Shown: positions 11,701 through 24,209 of the stretch, piece by piece
Numbering within the stretch: the stretch's first letter is position 1
Layout of the letters: every line of letters starts with the position of its first letter
From: Mugil cephalus
Taxonomy: Eukaryota > Chordata > Actinopteri > Mugiliformes > Mugilidae
Length of the DNA stretch: 64,000 bases
Assembly (NCBI RefSeq): GCF_022458985.1
Contig: NC_061777.1
Coordinates: 17,015,668 to 17,079,667, forward strand
Reading direction: 5' to 3'
The notes under the pieces: generated by a model
The model's input: the letters and a program-made list of their open reading frames with translations, nothing else
Told to the model about the DNA's origin: nothing
The model's database searches: none
Position numbers and translations under genes: made by a program

Positions 11701-14700
11701 TGAGGTTCTCCAGGGTGAAGTCCCCAATGACCGCACCATCGTCCCCACAGCACAGGTCCATCACCAGGAACCCATCCTCCTCAAAAGCATTGATCTGATG
11801 CAGTGTGAACATCGGTGCTGCTTTGTACTTTACTTCACTTTCCTGTCAGTTTACAATATACAGAGAAAACACTGTTTAAAAGGCTTTTGAACAAACATGA
11901 CGAAGCTGCTACACTCTTCTTAACATTTCCCGACAAGGCTGTTATTGTGTTGCACCTTAACATTTTGAAAGTTTGCTATTGTATGCTTAATGTTGTGTAA
12001 TGAGATGAAAACGCCGAGAACGGCAATGGACGAAGAAAGGCTACACCATCAGAGTGTGACTTCATCCAAATAAACAAGTTGAGTGGACTATTCCTCAGCC
12101 GTATGTTTCCCGCTTCACATTTCGTTGTAGCTGTGTGTACATTAAGTGAATTTATTTTATTTTTTTACAAACCTTGCCGGTGTGTCTGTCCACAAGGTGG
12201 AAGACGGTGCCGTACTGAGGCTCCCAGGACATGATCTTGTCAAAGCTTTTTCCCATTATTCTGTACAGCAGCATCATCATCAGGTTCAGCTTGATAGGCT
12301 GCTCAATGAACACAATGTAGTTCTCCGACATGACTACAGATGTAGAGCATGCACACAGGAGGAAAAATATGCAAAAAAACACACGTCAAAAAAATATTTT
12401 TGTAAGCTTACATGTTACAGACTCACTGTGTCACGCTGGGATAGTGGATTTCATTGTGGTTACCTACAGCGTGTCATTCACATATAAAGTAGGTATTACA
12501 GTCTATTCCTGGAAGGGCCATGTGAAGATATTTCAGTTGTGACTTCCTGTATGTATCTGCATAACGCTGGGGTGCACCGTCAGGACATGCAACCCAAAGG
12601 CAGTTGGTGTGGGTCCATGTTGTCTGATTGACTTAGTAACTGATGGTGTGCAAAACACATTAATGGTGCCGTTTGACACTTCGTCTCTTATCAGAAAGTC
12701 ACATTCAGCCTTTTTGGCAATTTGCCAATCAAATCTGTCTTGTCCCGGGATTGGGAAAACATGGGACAGGAACATTGTTTTCTCACATAAACACGAAATT
12801 GGCACCAAACGTAACCCCCTATCTACTGTAACTCTACTGGGAAAATGGTGCAAATAATTGTACAATATTCCCCCATGTTCTCGGTGCCAGTCTGGCAGGA
12901 GATGGGCGATCTGCTGGAAATACAGGCCGAGATATAATCAAGGTATTGGTGCAGTGCAACAAAGTAAACAGAGCTATATTTTTTTTTATCAGATAAGGCA
13001 AAGAATGAGTTCTGACTGGCAGCAGCTTAGCGTTCAATCATCAGTGGCCTCTTCATCAACTGTTTGACTATCAGCTAATTCCCATTCATACTCAGTGAGA
13101 GCTTCATACCCTGAATTCTGACTGCTGATACAGTAATTCTCTGCTGCAGTTTCCCCCACCTCCCCAACCTCTAAATAATGTGCTAAGCTTTTGATACTGT
13201 TGACTTCACTGAGATCCAGTGTTCATGTGTTTGTTTATTAGGGGGATTAGTTCTCCCAGCAGAAATCTAGGTCCTGGTGGGATTGTTTTCAGAATTCCCT
13301 CAAAGAGCAGAGTTGTTTCCACATGACATGACTGTCTACAAATGATCATCAAAAGTCTCAGTGAATCACTGAAAAACAGTTGGACTTATACAAAAATCTG
13401 GATTAGCTCAAAACATCAAAACATAACAAATCACTCAAGAGTTAAGGCATCCAGGGAATTACAAAAAAAGAAGTTAACCCAGTGTTTTAATTAGTGACAT
13501 AAGTGAGAATTCCGTGTTTGAGTTGGAAGCAGAGTTATAGACAGACTGAAAGAGACCGAAAGACAAAGGAACCGTGATTGACAAGAAGGAGCAGGACAAG
13601 ACTAGAATTCAAACAGTGACATTCGCCATGCAGCCAACGGAAGGCGTCATGTTTTGTTTTTCTGTGCATGTCTCACCAAAACTGTGATAATAGGAAGGTT
13701 TTCTGGGTTCAGCTGCACGGATGGAGCAGATCACTTCGGCTCCAGTCAGGTTGGCTGAGTCCTGCGTCGCTGCATTCTCCCCAGGAGGAGGAACACGGAC
13801 GATGTTATAGAAAAAGCCTAGAAGGTCCCAAAACACAACATGCTGCTGAAGCTGTGAGGATGCATAACACGGTTTGTCACACGGAGAAAATATAAGACGG
13901 GGTGATTTGTTGCAAGTAAACTCATATTCGTTTTAAGTTAAACTGAATATGGCAACAGGTAAGAAGATGATATGAGAAAATGATGATGATAAAAGAAGAA
14001 ATCCAGTCATTTGGCAGTGATGAAACTTGTAACAGTAGTTTTGAATGTGGATGCAGTTATGACAGGTTTCAGGTCATCTGGTAGTTTGTCCAACAGTGCC
14101 AAAGTAACTAAATGCATCCACACCAGGTCTGAGTAATATTAGAGAAGAGCGGGTATTTATGAGGCAGAGAAACCAAAGAGAGGCAGAGAGAGAAGTGAGG
14201 TTACCATTTCTGCCGTAGGAATTTCCCATATTGTATGTGGCGCCTTCACGGTCATAGTGTGGATGAGCTGTGGCTGAGTTAACAGCAACAAACTTACTCC
14301 AGTCCACCTGATAATGAAATGAGAAAAATCCTCCTCATTGTCTCAACTTTAGTCACTTACATTCCTCTGATTCTTTACCATCACTCAAATGAGACTTAAT
14401 ATCTGTTATAACGTCACTTACTCACCTTCTCCTTTGTCTCCAGACTTTCTGGGTCTATTCTCCTCATGTAGTTAGTTTCCGTACTGACGTAATAGTCTCC
14501 TTTGTACTTGACAAAGTTCACACCGGCATTATCTGTAGCCTCTGTTCACACATATGGATGTGAGGAACATATTAAATATAACTATTTCCAGAGAAACTCA
14601 TCTCTCTCATAGATGTAATTGGAAACTTTTTCTTAAATCTGTTCCTTTCCCCTTCATATTTCAGATGTCGTATGTCGTATGCTTCAGATCGATCTCTCCC

Positions 14701-17700
14701 TCTTAGTATGCACACAGATCCACGTACACACAGATGCTGTCTTTTGTTCCCTTTACCTCAACAACAAACACAATATAATGTAACAAAAGCCTTCATTAAT
14801 CTGCATAAACATTTCACAATATGCCACTTCAAGGACATGAGCACTGAAGAATATATAGTATCTATACAGTTTATATGTATAGTGTAGGAGTGTGCAAAGC
14901 ATCCAGTATTTGTATTTGTATATGTAGAGGGGAAAAGTATTTGTATTTGTATTAGTAAGTGTTAAAATAAGCATTCTTTAACCAGCCATTATTATAATAG
15001 GATGTATATGCAATATTGGTTGGTGTTTTGCATTAAATGCAGCTAATATAGATGATTGAGACTGACTTGAAGGGGCAGAACATGACTGTGATGACAATAG
15101 GGGTGAGACCAGATTGGTGGCTCAGTAGCTAGAGCGGTTAGCGGTTCGATCCCCGGAATGTGCCACAGGCTGAAGTGTCTTTGAGCAAGACCGTTTACCA
15201 TTACCAACAGACAATAGTCTGAGCCACCAAACGCTAACTAAGACGAATGCTAACATGAGAGGACCTTGACTGCAGATGTCTCAGTATGTAAGGTAATGGA
15301 ATAATCATCTTTCACCCTGACTCCTGAACGTCACTCAAACCAGGCAGATGCAAAAATATTCCCTGCGGTCACATGAGGAAAGACAGGCTTTTTGATAGGA
15401 TGTTTTTCTTCTTCTCAAATGCAAATCATTTGAAAACTAATTGTTCGAAATAACTATGAGTAAATACCACGTTATTTGTGCCTTTCTGAATACTGTACTC
15501 AGACTCAGCTCCACCCCTAATATAGCGCATATAAATGTACTATTTTCTCTGTCTGTTTGAGTTATGCCTAATATGGTAGAGCTACCTTGTTACTTATGCG
15601 CCTAAATAAATGGTTTAGTAATGCATTAAGTACATTATGCTGCACTGAAGTGAATTACACAGACACACAGACACACGTACCAGGAATCTGAAAGTATGAA
15701 AAGAATCGTGCAAAGATATTCTTGCAGGGATCAGGCATGGCTAATGTCCCGAACTCTGAAACCACGATGCGGTTCTTCTCTGAGTTCTGGACATATGAGT
15801 TGCTTCTGAGGAAGCGGCTGCTGTAGGTGACATTGCCCTCACTGATGTGAAAGCGGTGCATCAGTGCCATGCCGTCAAACCAGTGGACGTATCTGAGAGA
15901 GAAACAGACAATTCATTTCCCACCAGGGTGTTTGTTTAGAAAATAAAATACATAGAGGGAAGGATGTGAACTCTGTGGGACAATGGAGACTGAAAAATAT
16001 TCATTATTTGAGGAATCTGCCTTTTGTTAATCAAACAGTGAGAAGGGGAAAACCCTCATTTCTCTCTACAGGGATGTGTTTACAAACTGCGATCCCAATA
16101 AAGCTCAGTGGATTTATGCACTGCACAGAATATTCTCTCATAGTATTCCTCAAATACCTGTCGTTTCCGAATTCAAATTTCCCAGGTCCATTTCTCAGGA
16201 AGCTCCCATTGATCCAGGTTGGTATAGTTCCCTTGATGGTGGTGGGGATCGGATCAGGGGTTTCCTCCACAGAACTTACCAGAGGCGCCAGGCTCTCCAG
16301 CCCACTGGCCTGTGGACATCTCTGCCTACTGGATACTGGTGAGGAGAGGAGAAGACTTAAATGTTGTGTTTTAACTGAAGTACTCTGTAAAATCTATGAA
16401 GATGATACATGAGCAGCATCTGAACTCTTGGCGTGTAACCTCACAGTTTCCCAACCAGTTTTCCCTGCATTTCTCTCATAACACAAACACAGTATAGCCA
16501 AGTGATGTGTTGTGGAGAATTTACAGCCTCGGAACTATGAAAAAGTGAGAATGAAGAAGTGATATATAATTATCTTGTGCAAAGAACACATGTTCACATT
16601 TATCGTGGATGTGCCTGATTTGCAGGCGAGATCTCAACGGAACCGTTTAATAATGTCTCATTTCTCATTACAAACAGTCGTTTGTGTTTCCATATGTTTT
16701 TCATACAAACATTCACTTGCATGTAATTGAAAACGGTCTCCTGACACTCACATCAACAGCTCTGCAGTACGTGAGAGTTTCTACTGTAACAGCTCCTGCT
16801 AGTGTGAACTCATGGCTCCCCGGGGTCATGCACTATAAATGACACCTGCACTATTGGCTGCCTTATCTGTTATTCAATAACCCATCTCTGTTCATTGCCT
16901 CATATCTGTGCACAGAATGGAGACTGTAAAATATACATGAGAGCTACATGATGAGCAAAAGTAAATCACATGCTGAGCTCAGGTTGCAACATCAGAGCTT
17001 CTCTGTCCACGTGAATGCTGCAACTAGTCAGCAGAGAACAGAGTTTCCTTCAGTCCCACGACAAGCGCAGCGGACAACAAACAGGAGAATGTGCATTAGA
17101 GAGATAACCACAATAGGCTGTAACAATCTCTTACAATGTTGACTTTGTGAGTTTTGAATGTGGTTACTGCAGCATCGCAAATGACGTCCGAGCGTGTGCT
17201 TTAATTTCTGGGTGAATTTTTGGGGGGATGGGGAAAGGGGAGTCTCTTTTTAATTCACTGCCATCGTCCTGCACATCTTTTTTATTTTCTGTTCTTTTCA
17301 TTCTTGCTGCGTAGAGACCTGTCAGCTCCTCTTTTAGTTAACAGATGAGAATGACTAAAAGCTTTTAATGAGATATTGTTCACATTCTTTCACTTGCTCT
17401 GATTTCAGCAGGAGTCCTTGATGCAGCAGCGGTGGAGAATGCCAACTTATTTTCAATGCAACAGACTGCCATTATGACTGACTGGACAAGTGTAAAATGC
17501 ACACCTTTAAAAAGGTCACCTTAATACGTATATTTAAGATTTTGATTCGGTTAGATATGCATTTTCCCCTAAAGTCAAAGGTTATTAAAAAACAGGCTTC
17601 TACAGAGGCTGGTCAGGTTTATTTCTAACGCAAACACAGCAAGTGTGAAGTCACCAGTTAAAACAAATTATGTATACTTTACACCATGACAAGAGAAAGG

Positions 17701-17897
17701 TTATCTTTTATAGATTGAGACCAGCTTCCTTCACAATTGTCTTGTGAAATAATGAAATCACAGAGTTTGAAGTATATTTTTATTTTTGGCCTGGTCCTTT
17801 TTCATTCTTAAACTAATGCATATGTTGTGATCATATCTGAAAGACTGGTCTACTCACAGCTCTCCGCCTGGGGCTCCTGGACCTGGGACTTCGACAT
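8789..17897 (-). CDS. bco2: Beta-carotene oxygenase 2-type carotenoid cleavage dioxygenase (complete, 12 exons)
   Basis: A non-haem iron enzyme that in BCO2 cleaves carotenoids asymmetrically at the 9',10' bond, in vertebrates at mitochondria. Coding exons: 17897-17858, 16335-16158, 15892-15681, 14541-14426, 14307-14205, 13817-13677, 12333-12173, 11842-11672, 11335-11198, 10527-10345, 10170-10060, 8905-8789. All phases agree and sum to 1,671 nt (556 aa plus stop), close to human BCO2. The four iron-binding histidines are present: H197 (TAHPH), H261 (YYHSF), H332 (TLHQINAF) and H549 (THGVF). Second-shell glutamates are in [15 protein letters not shown] and [21 protein letters not shown] and the AEVPV C-terminus favour BCO2 over BCO1 or RPE65. 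Oddities: Val264 sits where the family usually has Gly after YYHSF, and the exon 10 donor (GTCCTC) is weak. Fish have several bco2 copies; which one this is remains open. Confidence 0.92.
15115..15195 (+). repeat. Truncated tRNA-derived SINE in bco2 intron 3
   Basis: The sequence TGGCTCAGTAGCTAGAGCGG followed by GGTTCGATCC resembles the A and B boxes of a polymerase III promoter. GAAGTGTCTTTGAGCAAGAC, which follows, is the tail of a fish SINE-like repeat known from recall. It lacks a full tRNA fold and so is read as a SINE relic, not a tRNA gene. Confidence 0.55.
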
Positions 17898-17939
17898 AGC
17901 TGGTTGTGTCGGTGGTTGTAATCAGAGAAACACAAAGCG

Positions 17940-17947
17940 TTTATATA
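17940..17947 (-). promoter_or_regulatory. TATA box of bco2
   Basis: TATATAAA in the bco2 sense, about 43 bases before the start codon. This would put transcription start within roughly 20 bases of the ATG. The match to the consensus is good; function is inferred from position. Confidence 0.5.
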
Positions 17948-17949
17948 AG

Positions 17950-20900
17950 CCCTGAGAAAAATAACCTTTGAACCACTGGATCCAACTTACGGAAGAGATT
18001 TCCGGCACTCCCGCAGAAGTGCAATCTAGACTATACCGATAAACCGACCCTTTATTGAATGTATTTATTGATCTAGCTGCCGTGTATTGAATATATGTTT
18101 ATATTTAATGCAAATATATGTTCAATTTGCATGTGTTACAGAACATTCAAATTTCATATGCATTTACAATAAATGACATAAAATGTGCCTAATGATTGTA
18201 AACGCTACAGCATGTACCGCCGTGCTGAACTGATTCATTAGCTTCAGCCCTGTGCAGCCTTGAAATACAAGTAGGGAGAACGCAGAGTTGCTGTACAAAT
18301 AAAAAAAGATGATGAGGATTTTTTTTTAATGAGTCTTAGTGTTAATTGCGTGTGGAATATTCTGTTCATGTGTCCAATTGTGATATGCATGCATTTTCAA
18401 GTTCCATGATATTACATTCTAGCTGAGTAAAAAACATTCCAAGGCCAAATTACTGCGAATGACATTGCAAATATGCGTGTACAAGTTTAAGACATGTTTT
18501 AATCCAGATTTAAGTATGGATTGTAAAAAAAAAAAAGAAAAAGAAAAAAAGGTTGTAAAAATGACTACGCAACACAAAGGGAGGTCAATAAAAAAAAAGA
18601 AAAAAAAAAAGGATGTGAGTCTCTGAACGTTATGTGTGCTATAATTGCAAAACCAGATAAATAACATTTACTTGCAGGTGAGAGTCTCCTCCTCCGGGCT
18701 CACTATTCCTCTGCTACTTTCTCTAACTGAACAAGTATGCACAAGACCTGTAAGAGGGCCAGTTGGGTCATGATTTACTTTTGAGATTTAATCAAATTTG
18801 TAGTTCCAGACATGGGAATTTTAAGGCATGGGAATTCAAACGCAAGAAGCAAAAGACATCAAAATGAGCTGCATTACCAAGGATCGCAATGCGCAAATAA
18901 GGAACGCCTTCTGTTAACATCAGTATGAACGATAAAAGCAAATAAGAGGCAGGCAGTCGATGGATTTACTTCAACCCTCTGGCTCAGAAAACACTGCCTG
19001 TGGCAAATGAGGCAACCACTGGAAAATACTGCTGTATATTTTTGAAGGCAAGAGACTTAACAGTATGGACATTAGCAGGCTCAGAGTGGAATAAACATTA
19101 GACTATTGAAACAGGAGGTATGCATGGGAAGGAAATTAGCTGAAAACCACAGAGCTGGCTGCAGCCGCTGACACAACCCCGTCACAATAATATTTATACA
19201 TGATTGCAAAATCATTCTCTCTTGCTCCACATGGTGAAATGACCAGTTATGTGTTTACTGCCCCAATGGCACATAAACCAAGTATAAACCTCACATGGTG
19301 TCATTCAGAGTTTAGCTGTGTTTCTCATAGCGACGACAGTCCAAAGTTACCTGTTACAAAAGCCCGGGGGGAGAAGATCGGGTGTTCCGCTTTGCTCAGC
19401 CATGAAACTAGCAAACCTCATACCACAACACGTGTGACTGCCAAGGACTGCATATACACATATTTCAGTGGCTGGAAACAGTTTTGAAGGTTTGGAAATG
19501 TTTCAGATCAGGTTAATATATTTTTTTACATTCATAGTCATATCAGTTAAGTGCACTCCTCACTTTATTATCTTGTGTCATCTGGCCATTATCGCATTAA
19601 TTAATACAAGATATTAACCATCTAGTCTGGATACTGGACTATAATAGGTTTAACTATGTTTTATTAAGGTTGAGGAGCAATTTTAATTAGATTTCAATTA
19701 CTTGCACATCACAGTTGTAGAGATGTAGCTCGTCTGCATGTACACTCGCAGAGAAACACTTGAACGCGTACACAGAGATAGAGTCTGGGGGCGCCTGAGC
19801 CACTTCTGTTGCCGTGGTTGCGTTTCAAGTGTTTTTCATCCCATCGAGAATTTGCTTCATTCTGTAAACGGTAAATGGGCACCCCCAGATCAAACTTTAA
19901 TACAAAACCTTAAAAGCAAAGCTGTTTTGTGGATTCAGCTGTTATGAGTTATACATCTTCACGGTGGAGGCATTCTCTGTGGAGTGCGAAGGTCTCTCGC
20001 TATCATTTTCAGTGTCAAGGTTTTGTCTGATCTCCTTTTCAGAGGCGGCAACCCAGTTAAATTGAGGATTGATTTTCTAAATGACTTCCTTTGCAAAGCT
20101 TGCATGTTGTTCCTTAAAGCAAATACGACCAAAGGCAGTGTGAATAGGACTTTTTGCTCTTGTGCAGAAGAATGCAGCACAGTTTGGTGCCTAAACAGAT
20201 AAATTGTCCCATCTAGTGGTGAACTGAGAAACTAAATGATTCATGACCAAAAAGTCTAGTTTGAGAAATGAGTCTTTTATTTTATGTTTGAAATACGTTT
20301 GAGGGCAGCAGAACATTTAGTTTGCAGAAACATCAGGAACGTCTTGAAGATCGTCACATTATCTGCATTTTGTGTTCAAATACACCACCCCTGCCTTCTG
20401 ACTCTACCTGTTTACTGCACGGTAACACCTAAACTTTATTGTGCTCTGTAATATTACCCAAGCAGCCACTGACAGATTTACAATGTCTACATGCTGAGTC
20501 ACCTCAGGCTTGTACATTCTGACACTTTCATACCCCAGGAGTTGTGCCTGCGTCCTCCAACTCTCATAATTTATTCAAGTTCAATTCATACGAGTCACAG
20601 TAACAACCTCATGATGCACAGAGTCAGTGGTTTATCACTACATTTGACTTTACAACAGCAAATATATTGCTTAAAACAAATGAATTATGCTGAGTGCCAT
20701 GTCTGATCATACGTCTCGGAAATATTTCACATTCCTGACTCTGCAGAATTCACTGCAGAACCGGGCGCTTTGTAAGACGTCAAGAGGATTGTAAGAAGCT
20801 ATCAATATTTTCAGCATCAATGACACCATCTGTTCATCATTGTTGTTTATCACAGTAACACCTCTTCATTAGGGTTTTGAGTAAACAGGACGGTGGCGGT

Positions 20901-21140
20901 AATCCAGATGTCGGCTTCCCGTGCTCTTATGCAAGCAAGTTAATTCCACATTTCAGGAAACATGGCTCTATTGTGGGAAAAGGGTTACGTTGTCTTTTGT
21001 CAAATCAAATGCACAGTTTGATGTGGAGGGTGTCAGGAACGTGCCTTCAGCTTTCACCATTAACCCTCAATACATGAATACATGTGAATTCTTTTAAACA
21101 TGCATGGTTGCTGGATAGTGTGTTATCGTCATCCATCAAG
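17950..21140. other. Intergenic region between bco2 and ela3l
   Basis: A divergent spacer: bco2 is transcribed leftward and ela3l rightward. It contains AT-rich sequence with purine runs (18520-18610). I recognised no gene or mobile element in it. Confidence 0.5.
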
Positions 21141-21143
21141 GTC

Positions 21144-21171
21144 GCGGGAAATGTTCCAGAAAACCCACCTG
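21144..21171 (+). promoter_or_regulatory. Candidate PTF1 bipartite site upstream of ela3l
   Basis: GCGGGAAA at 21144-21151 (TTTCCCGC on the other strand, a TC-box) and an E-box CACCTG at 21166-21171. Their centres are about 21 bp apart. PTF1 (PTF1A with an E-protein and RBPJL) is known to bind such pairs at one or two helical turns in acinar enzyme genes. Position (about 165 bp before the likely start site) and gene type fit; binding is inferred. Confidence 0.45.
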
Positions 21172-21302
21172 CGTGAGCCTTCAGCTACCTGGATGCACTG
21201 ACCCTGTTTGCCATTGGTCAGTCTTCATCCTCTGGAGGCCGTGACCAGCCAATAGGAGACTGTGTTGTAGCACTCAGAGCGGGTGTTGCCCGTGGTAGAC
21301 AG

Positions 21303-21310
21303 TTTAAAAG
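21303..21310 (+). promoter_or_regulatory. TATA-like box of ela3l
   Basis: TTTAAAAG lies about 45 bases before the start codon. It implies a 5' UTR of roughly 20 bases, as is usual for pancreatic protease genes. Confidence 0.45.
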
Positions 21311-21351
21311 AGTGTGTGTCCCGCTGTCCCTCAGCAGAAGCATCAATCAAC

Positions 21352-24182
21352 ATGATCCCCATTGTGCTGGCCTCAGTGCTCATCGCTAGCGGTAAGAACA
21401 TCTGGCATTTTCTAAATCTGTGTGTAATTGTTTCTGTGTGTTTGCGAGACTGTGTGAGCGAGTTTGCCTGTTTGCTTATTACCACGCAGGGAGCCAGCCC
21501 TCTGCAAATCTGCAAAAAGAAAAATGGTGCAGCTTGCTTCTGATGTAGAAATCCCAAATCCTTTTTTTTTATGTCCATCACACTAACTTCTGTCTCCTCC
21601 TCTGTCAGCCCTCGGGTGCGGTACCCCACCCATTGAGCCCCTGACTTCCCGCGTGGTCAACGGAGAAGATGCCAAGCCCCACAGCTGGCCCTGGCAGGTA
21701 CACTAATATTTACACATCTGTCTGTGTTTTTATTTTCACCGGCAAACTTCATGGGTCCAGCATCTGGTTATTAGATTTCAAACTCGGTGCTTGTTGAAAA
21801 TCTTGTATTTTTGAACTGTTTTTTTTTTTTTCTCACATCCACATTCCGCCGCTCATGGCATCCTTTAAGTTGTCGCATTTTGTCTCTAGATCTCTCTGCA
21901 GTACGAGAGGGACGGTGAGTGGAGGCACACTTGTGGCGGATCTCTGATTGCTGACAACTGGGTCATGACTGCAGCTCACTGCATCAAGTACGAGCAGCAC
22001 AGTAAAGACACAAACACAACAGCACAGCCACCACCACGGGCACATCTACAAATGCTCAAAGGTCTCTCGTTAACAGTACTTTTCTCATAATGCATCAAAC
22101 TACATGTCTAATTTTAGCCCCGAAACTTACTCCCAGAAATAAAAATTGGGCAATTCCCAAATTTCAAAGGTTTAAGAGATCATCCAGACCACTGAGCAGT
22201 TTAAATCCTCTTCTGGCACGGTTAATTATCAATTCAAACACCTCAAATCATTCAACTATGCAAGTAAATCTTCTGTCAAGTTGCCTTGGGCCTCATCAGT
22301 CTGTTCTCTCCCACAGCACCAAATTGTCCTACAGGGTGTTTGTGGGCAAACACAACCTGGTTGAGGGAGAGATCGGCTCCAAGGCTATCCTGCCCGAGAC
22401 GATTATTGTCCATGAGAAATGGAACCCCATCTTCGTGGCCCTCGGGTAACGCAACCACCACCTCGCAAGAAGGAAGAGCGACAATGAGTTTCCTAAATAT
22501 CATGACATCATACATTTTATGTCAACATGACAGAGTACACCAATGCTCATATTTCTTGTAATAACTTTAGTCTAACTCTTACCTATGACAGATATCTTCC
22601 ACTATCCAACCCTATAATAATAATGTTTTAAAGCATGCTACCACTGTGTTGGTCACCTTCAAATATGCAACTGAACTTTTTCCACTGGTGAAATTAAAGA
22701 CATCAGATTTTTACATTCAATAGATTAATTACTTGCCCACAGAAGGAATGCAAAAATTCAGATTGCGCTAATTTATTCATTATCTGGCCTGGCACTCTTT
22801 CGCTCTCCTTTCTGGTTTTGGAGGACAATTTTAAATTGCCTGTCAGCGTGACCACCTCCCTCAGTCTCCCTCTTTCTGTCTTCCTTGAAGTAACGACATT
22901 GCCCTGATTAAGCTGTCAGAGTCGGTGACTTTGAGCGACCAGGTGCAGTTGGCATGTATCCCTCCTGCTGGCACTGTGCTGAGCAACCTCTACCCCTGCT
23001 ACATCACTGGATGGGGCAGGCTGTACAGTAAGTCACTCAGACTGTTGTTCCAGCAATTTGCTGATGTTTATTATGAGCTTCGCGCCTCTGAAATGTCTTC
23101 ACGCGCGCCTGTCCTCCAGGGTGTTCAACTGGTGTGCAAGCATGATGTCTGGATTTGTAGCCAGTTGCGAGTGGGATGAATTCACGTGCATACGATTTTA
23201 GCTGGAACGTTTTTCCCTTTTTTTCTTTTTTTTTTTTTTGGATGGGGGGGATTACTCCTAAATTGAAAATTTGGGTCAGACTGTGAATTTGCCGCTTGGG
23301 GAAATGCCGTAAAGCAGCTTTGACAGCCTCCTAGTGTATGTGGATGATGGTAATAGACTCTGCCTGTGTGTTTTAGCCGGCGGCCCCATTGCTGATAAGC
23401 TGCAGCAGGCTTTGATGCCTGTGGCCGACCATGCCACCTGCTCCCAGCCTGACTGGTGGGGCATGGCTGTCAGGACCTCCATGGTGTGTGCAGGCGGAGA
23501 TGGAATTGTGGCTGGATGCAACGTAAGTTTGTATAACACAAGCACTATAGCACTACAAGATACTAATGTCAAAGATGTGTTTTCAGCTCGTTCTCCCATA
23601 CAAACTGTTATGCTTGAATTTTATGCGTGAAGCTTCGAATTATGCCACTGCAGTGATTGTGTTCAAATAAAAATATATTCATGTAATCAAAGTGGATTTT
23701 CTAAAATCAAGCCCATTTTCCGTCTAGCTGCCAAGAAACATGCAGAAAGCGTTTATTGTGTCCCCATTATACTCAATGAAACAATTTTCATACTTTGTTC
23801 CCGGCCAGTCTGCCAGCATCTCCATATGAATAAAACATAACCCCTCTTTTTTTTTCTCAATTCTTATTTATTTATTTTTTGTCCAGGGTGACTCCGGTGG
23901 CCCTCTGAACTGTAAGAACACTGACGGTATTTGGGAGGTGCACGGCATTGCCAGCTTCGTCTCTGGCCTTGGCTGCAACTATGTGAAGAAGCCCACTGTC
24001 TTCACCAGAGTCTCTGCTTTCAACGACTGGATCGACATGGTAAAAGACACACACTCATGTGTAAAAAAACAACAACAACAACAAAAAAACATCTTCCAGT
24101 CTTCTCAACATTCGTTGCTTGTTTCATCTTCAAGTCTCGATTGATCCTCTTTTTTCCTTTGCAGACTATGATGAACAACTGA
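21352..24182 (+). CDS. ela3l: Pancreatic elastase 3-type serine protease precursor (complete, 8 exons)
   Basis: A secreted trypsin-fold digestive protease, made as a zymogen by the exocrine pancreas. Coding exons: 21352-21391, 21609-21697, 21890-21987, 22317-22445, 22891-23027, 23377-23522, 23887-24039, 24165-24182. All phases agree, giving 269 aa against 270 in human CELA3. A signal peptide ([16 protein letters not shown]) is followed by a propeptide ending SR, cleaved before VVNGEDA. The catalytic triad is H73 (TAAHC), D121 (NDIALIKL) and S216 (GDSGGP). [17 protein letters not shown] and [11 protein letters not shown] are close to CELA3 rather than chymotrypsin or trypsin as I recall them. 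The residue at chymotrypsin position 189 is Ala210, where human CELA3 has Ser, so no basic-residue specificity is expected. Exon 8 encodes only five residues plus the stop. The symbol follows zebrafish usage. Confidence 0.93.
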
Positions 24183-24201
24183 AAGATCTCGACGACATCT
24201 C

Positions 24202-24207
24202 AATAAA
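24202..24207 (+). terminator. Polyadenylation signal of ela3l
   Basis: AATAAA only 20 bases after the TGA, giving the very short 3' UTR typical of pancreatic enzyme mRNAs. Confidence 0.75.
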
Positions 24208-24209
24208 AT

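Noticed and set aside
12533-12865. A 110-codon minus-strand open frame inside bco2
   Set aside because: It lies in the intron between exons 6 and 7, has no family resemblance and no splice sites that join in phase.
15115-15195. Possible tRNA gene
   Set aside because: A and B box-like sequences are present but no acceptor stem or full cloverleaf can be drawn, and the continuation matches a fish SINE tail.
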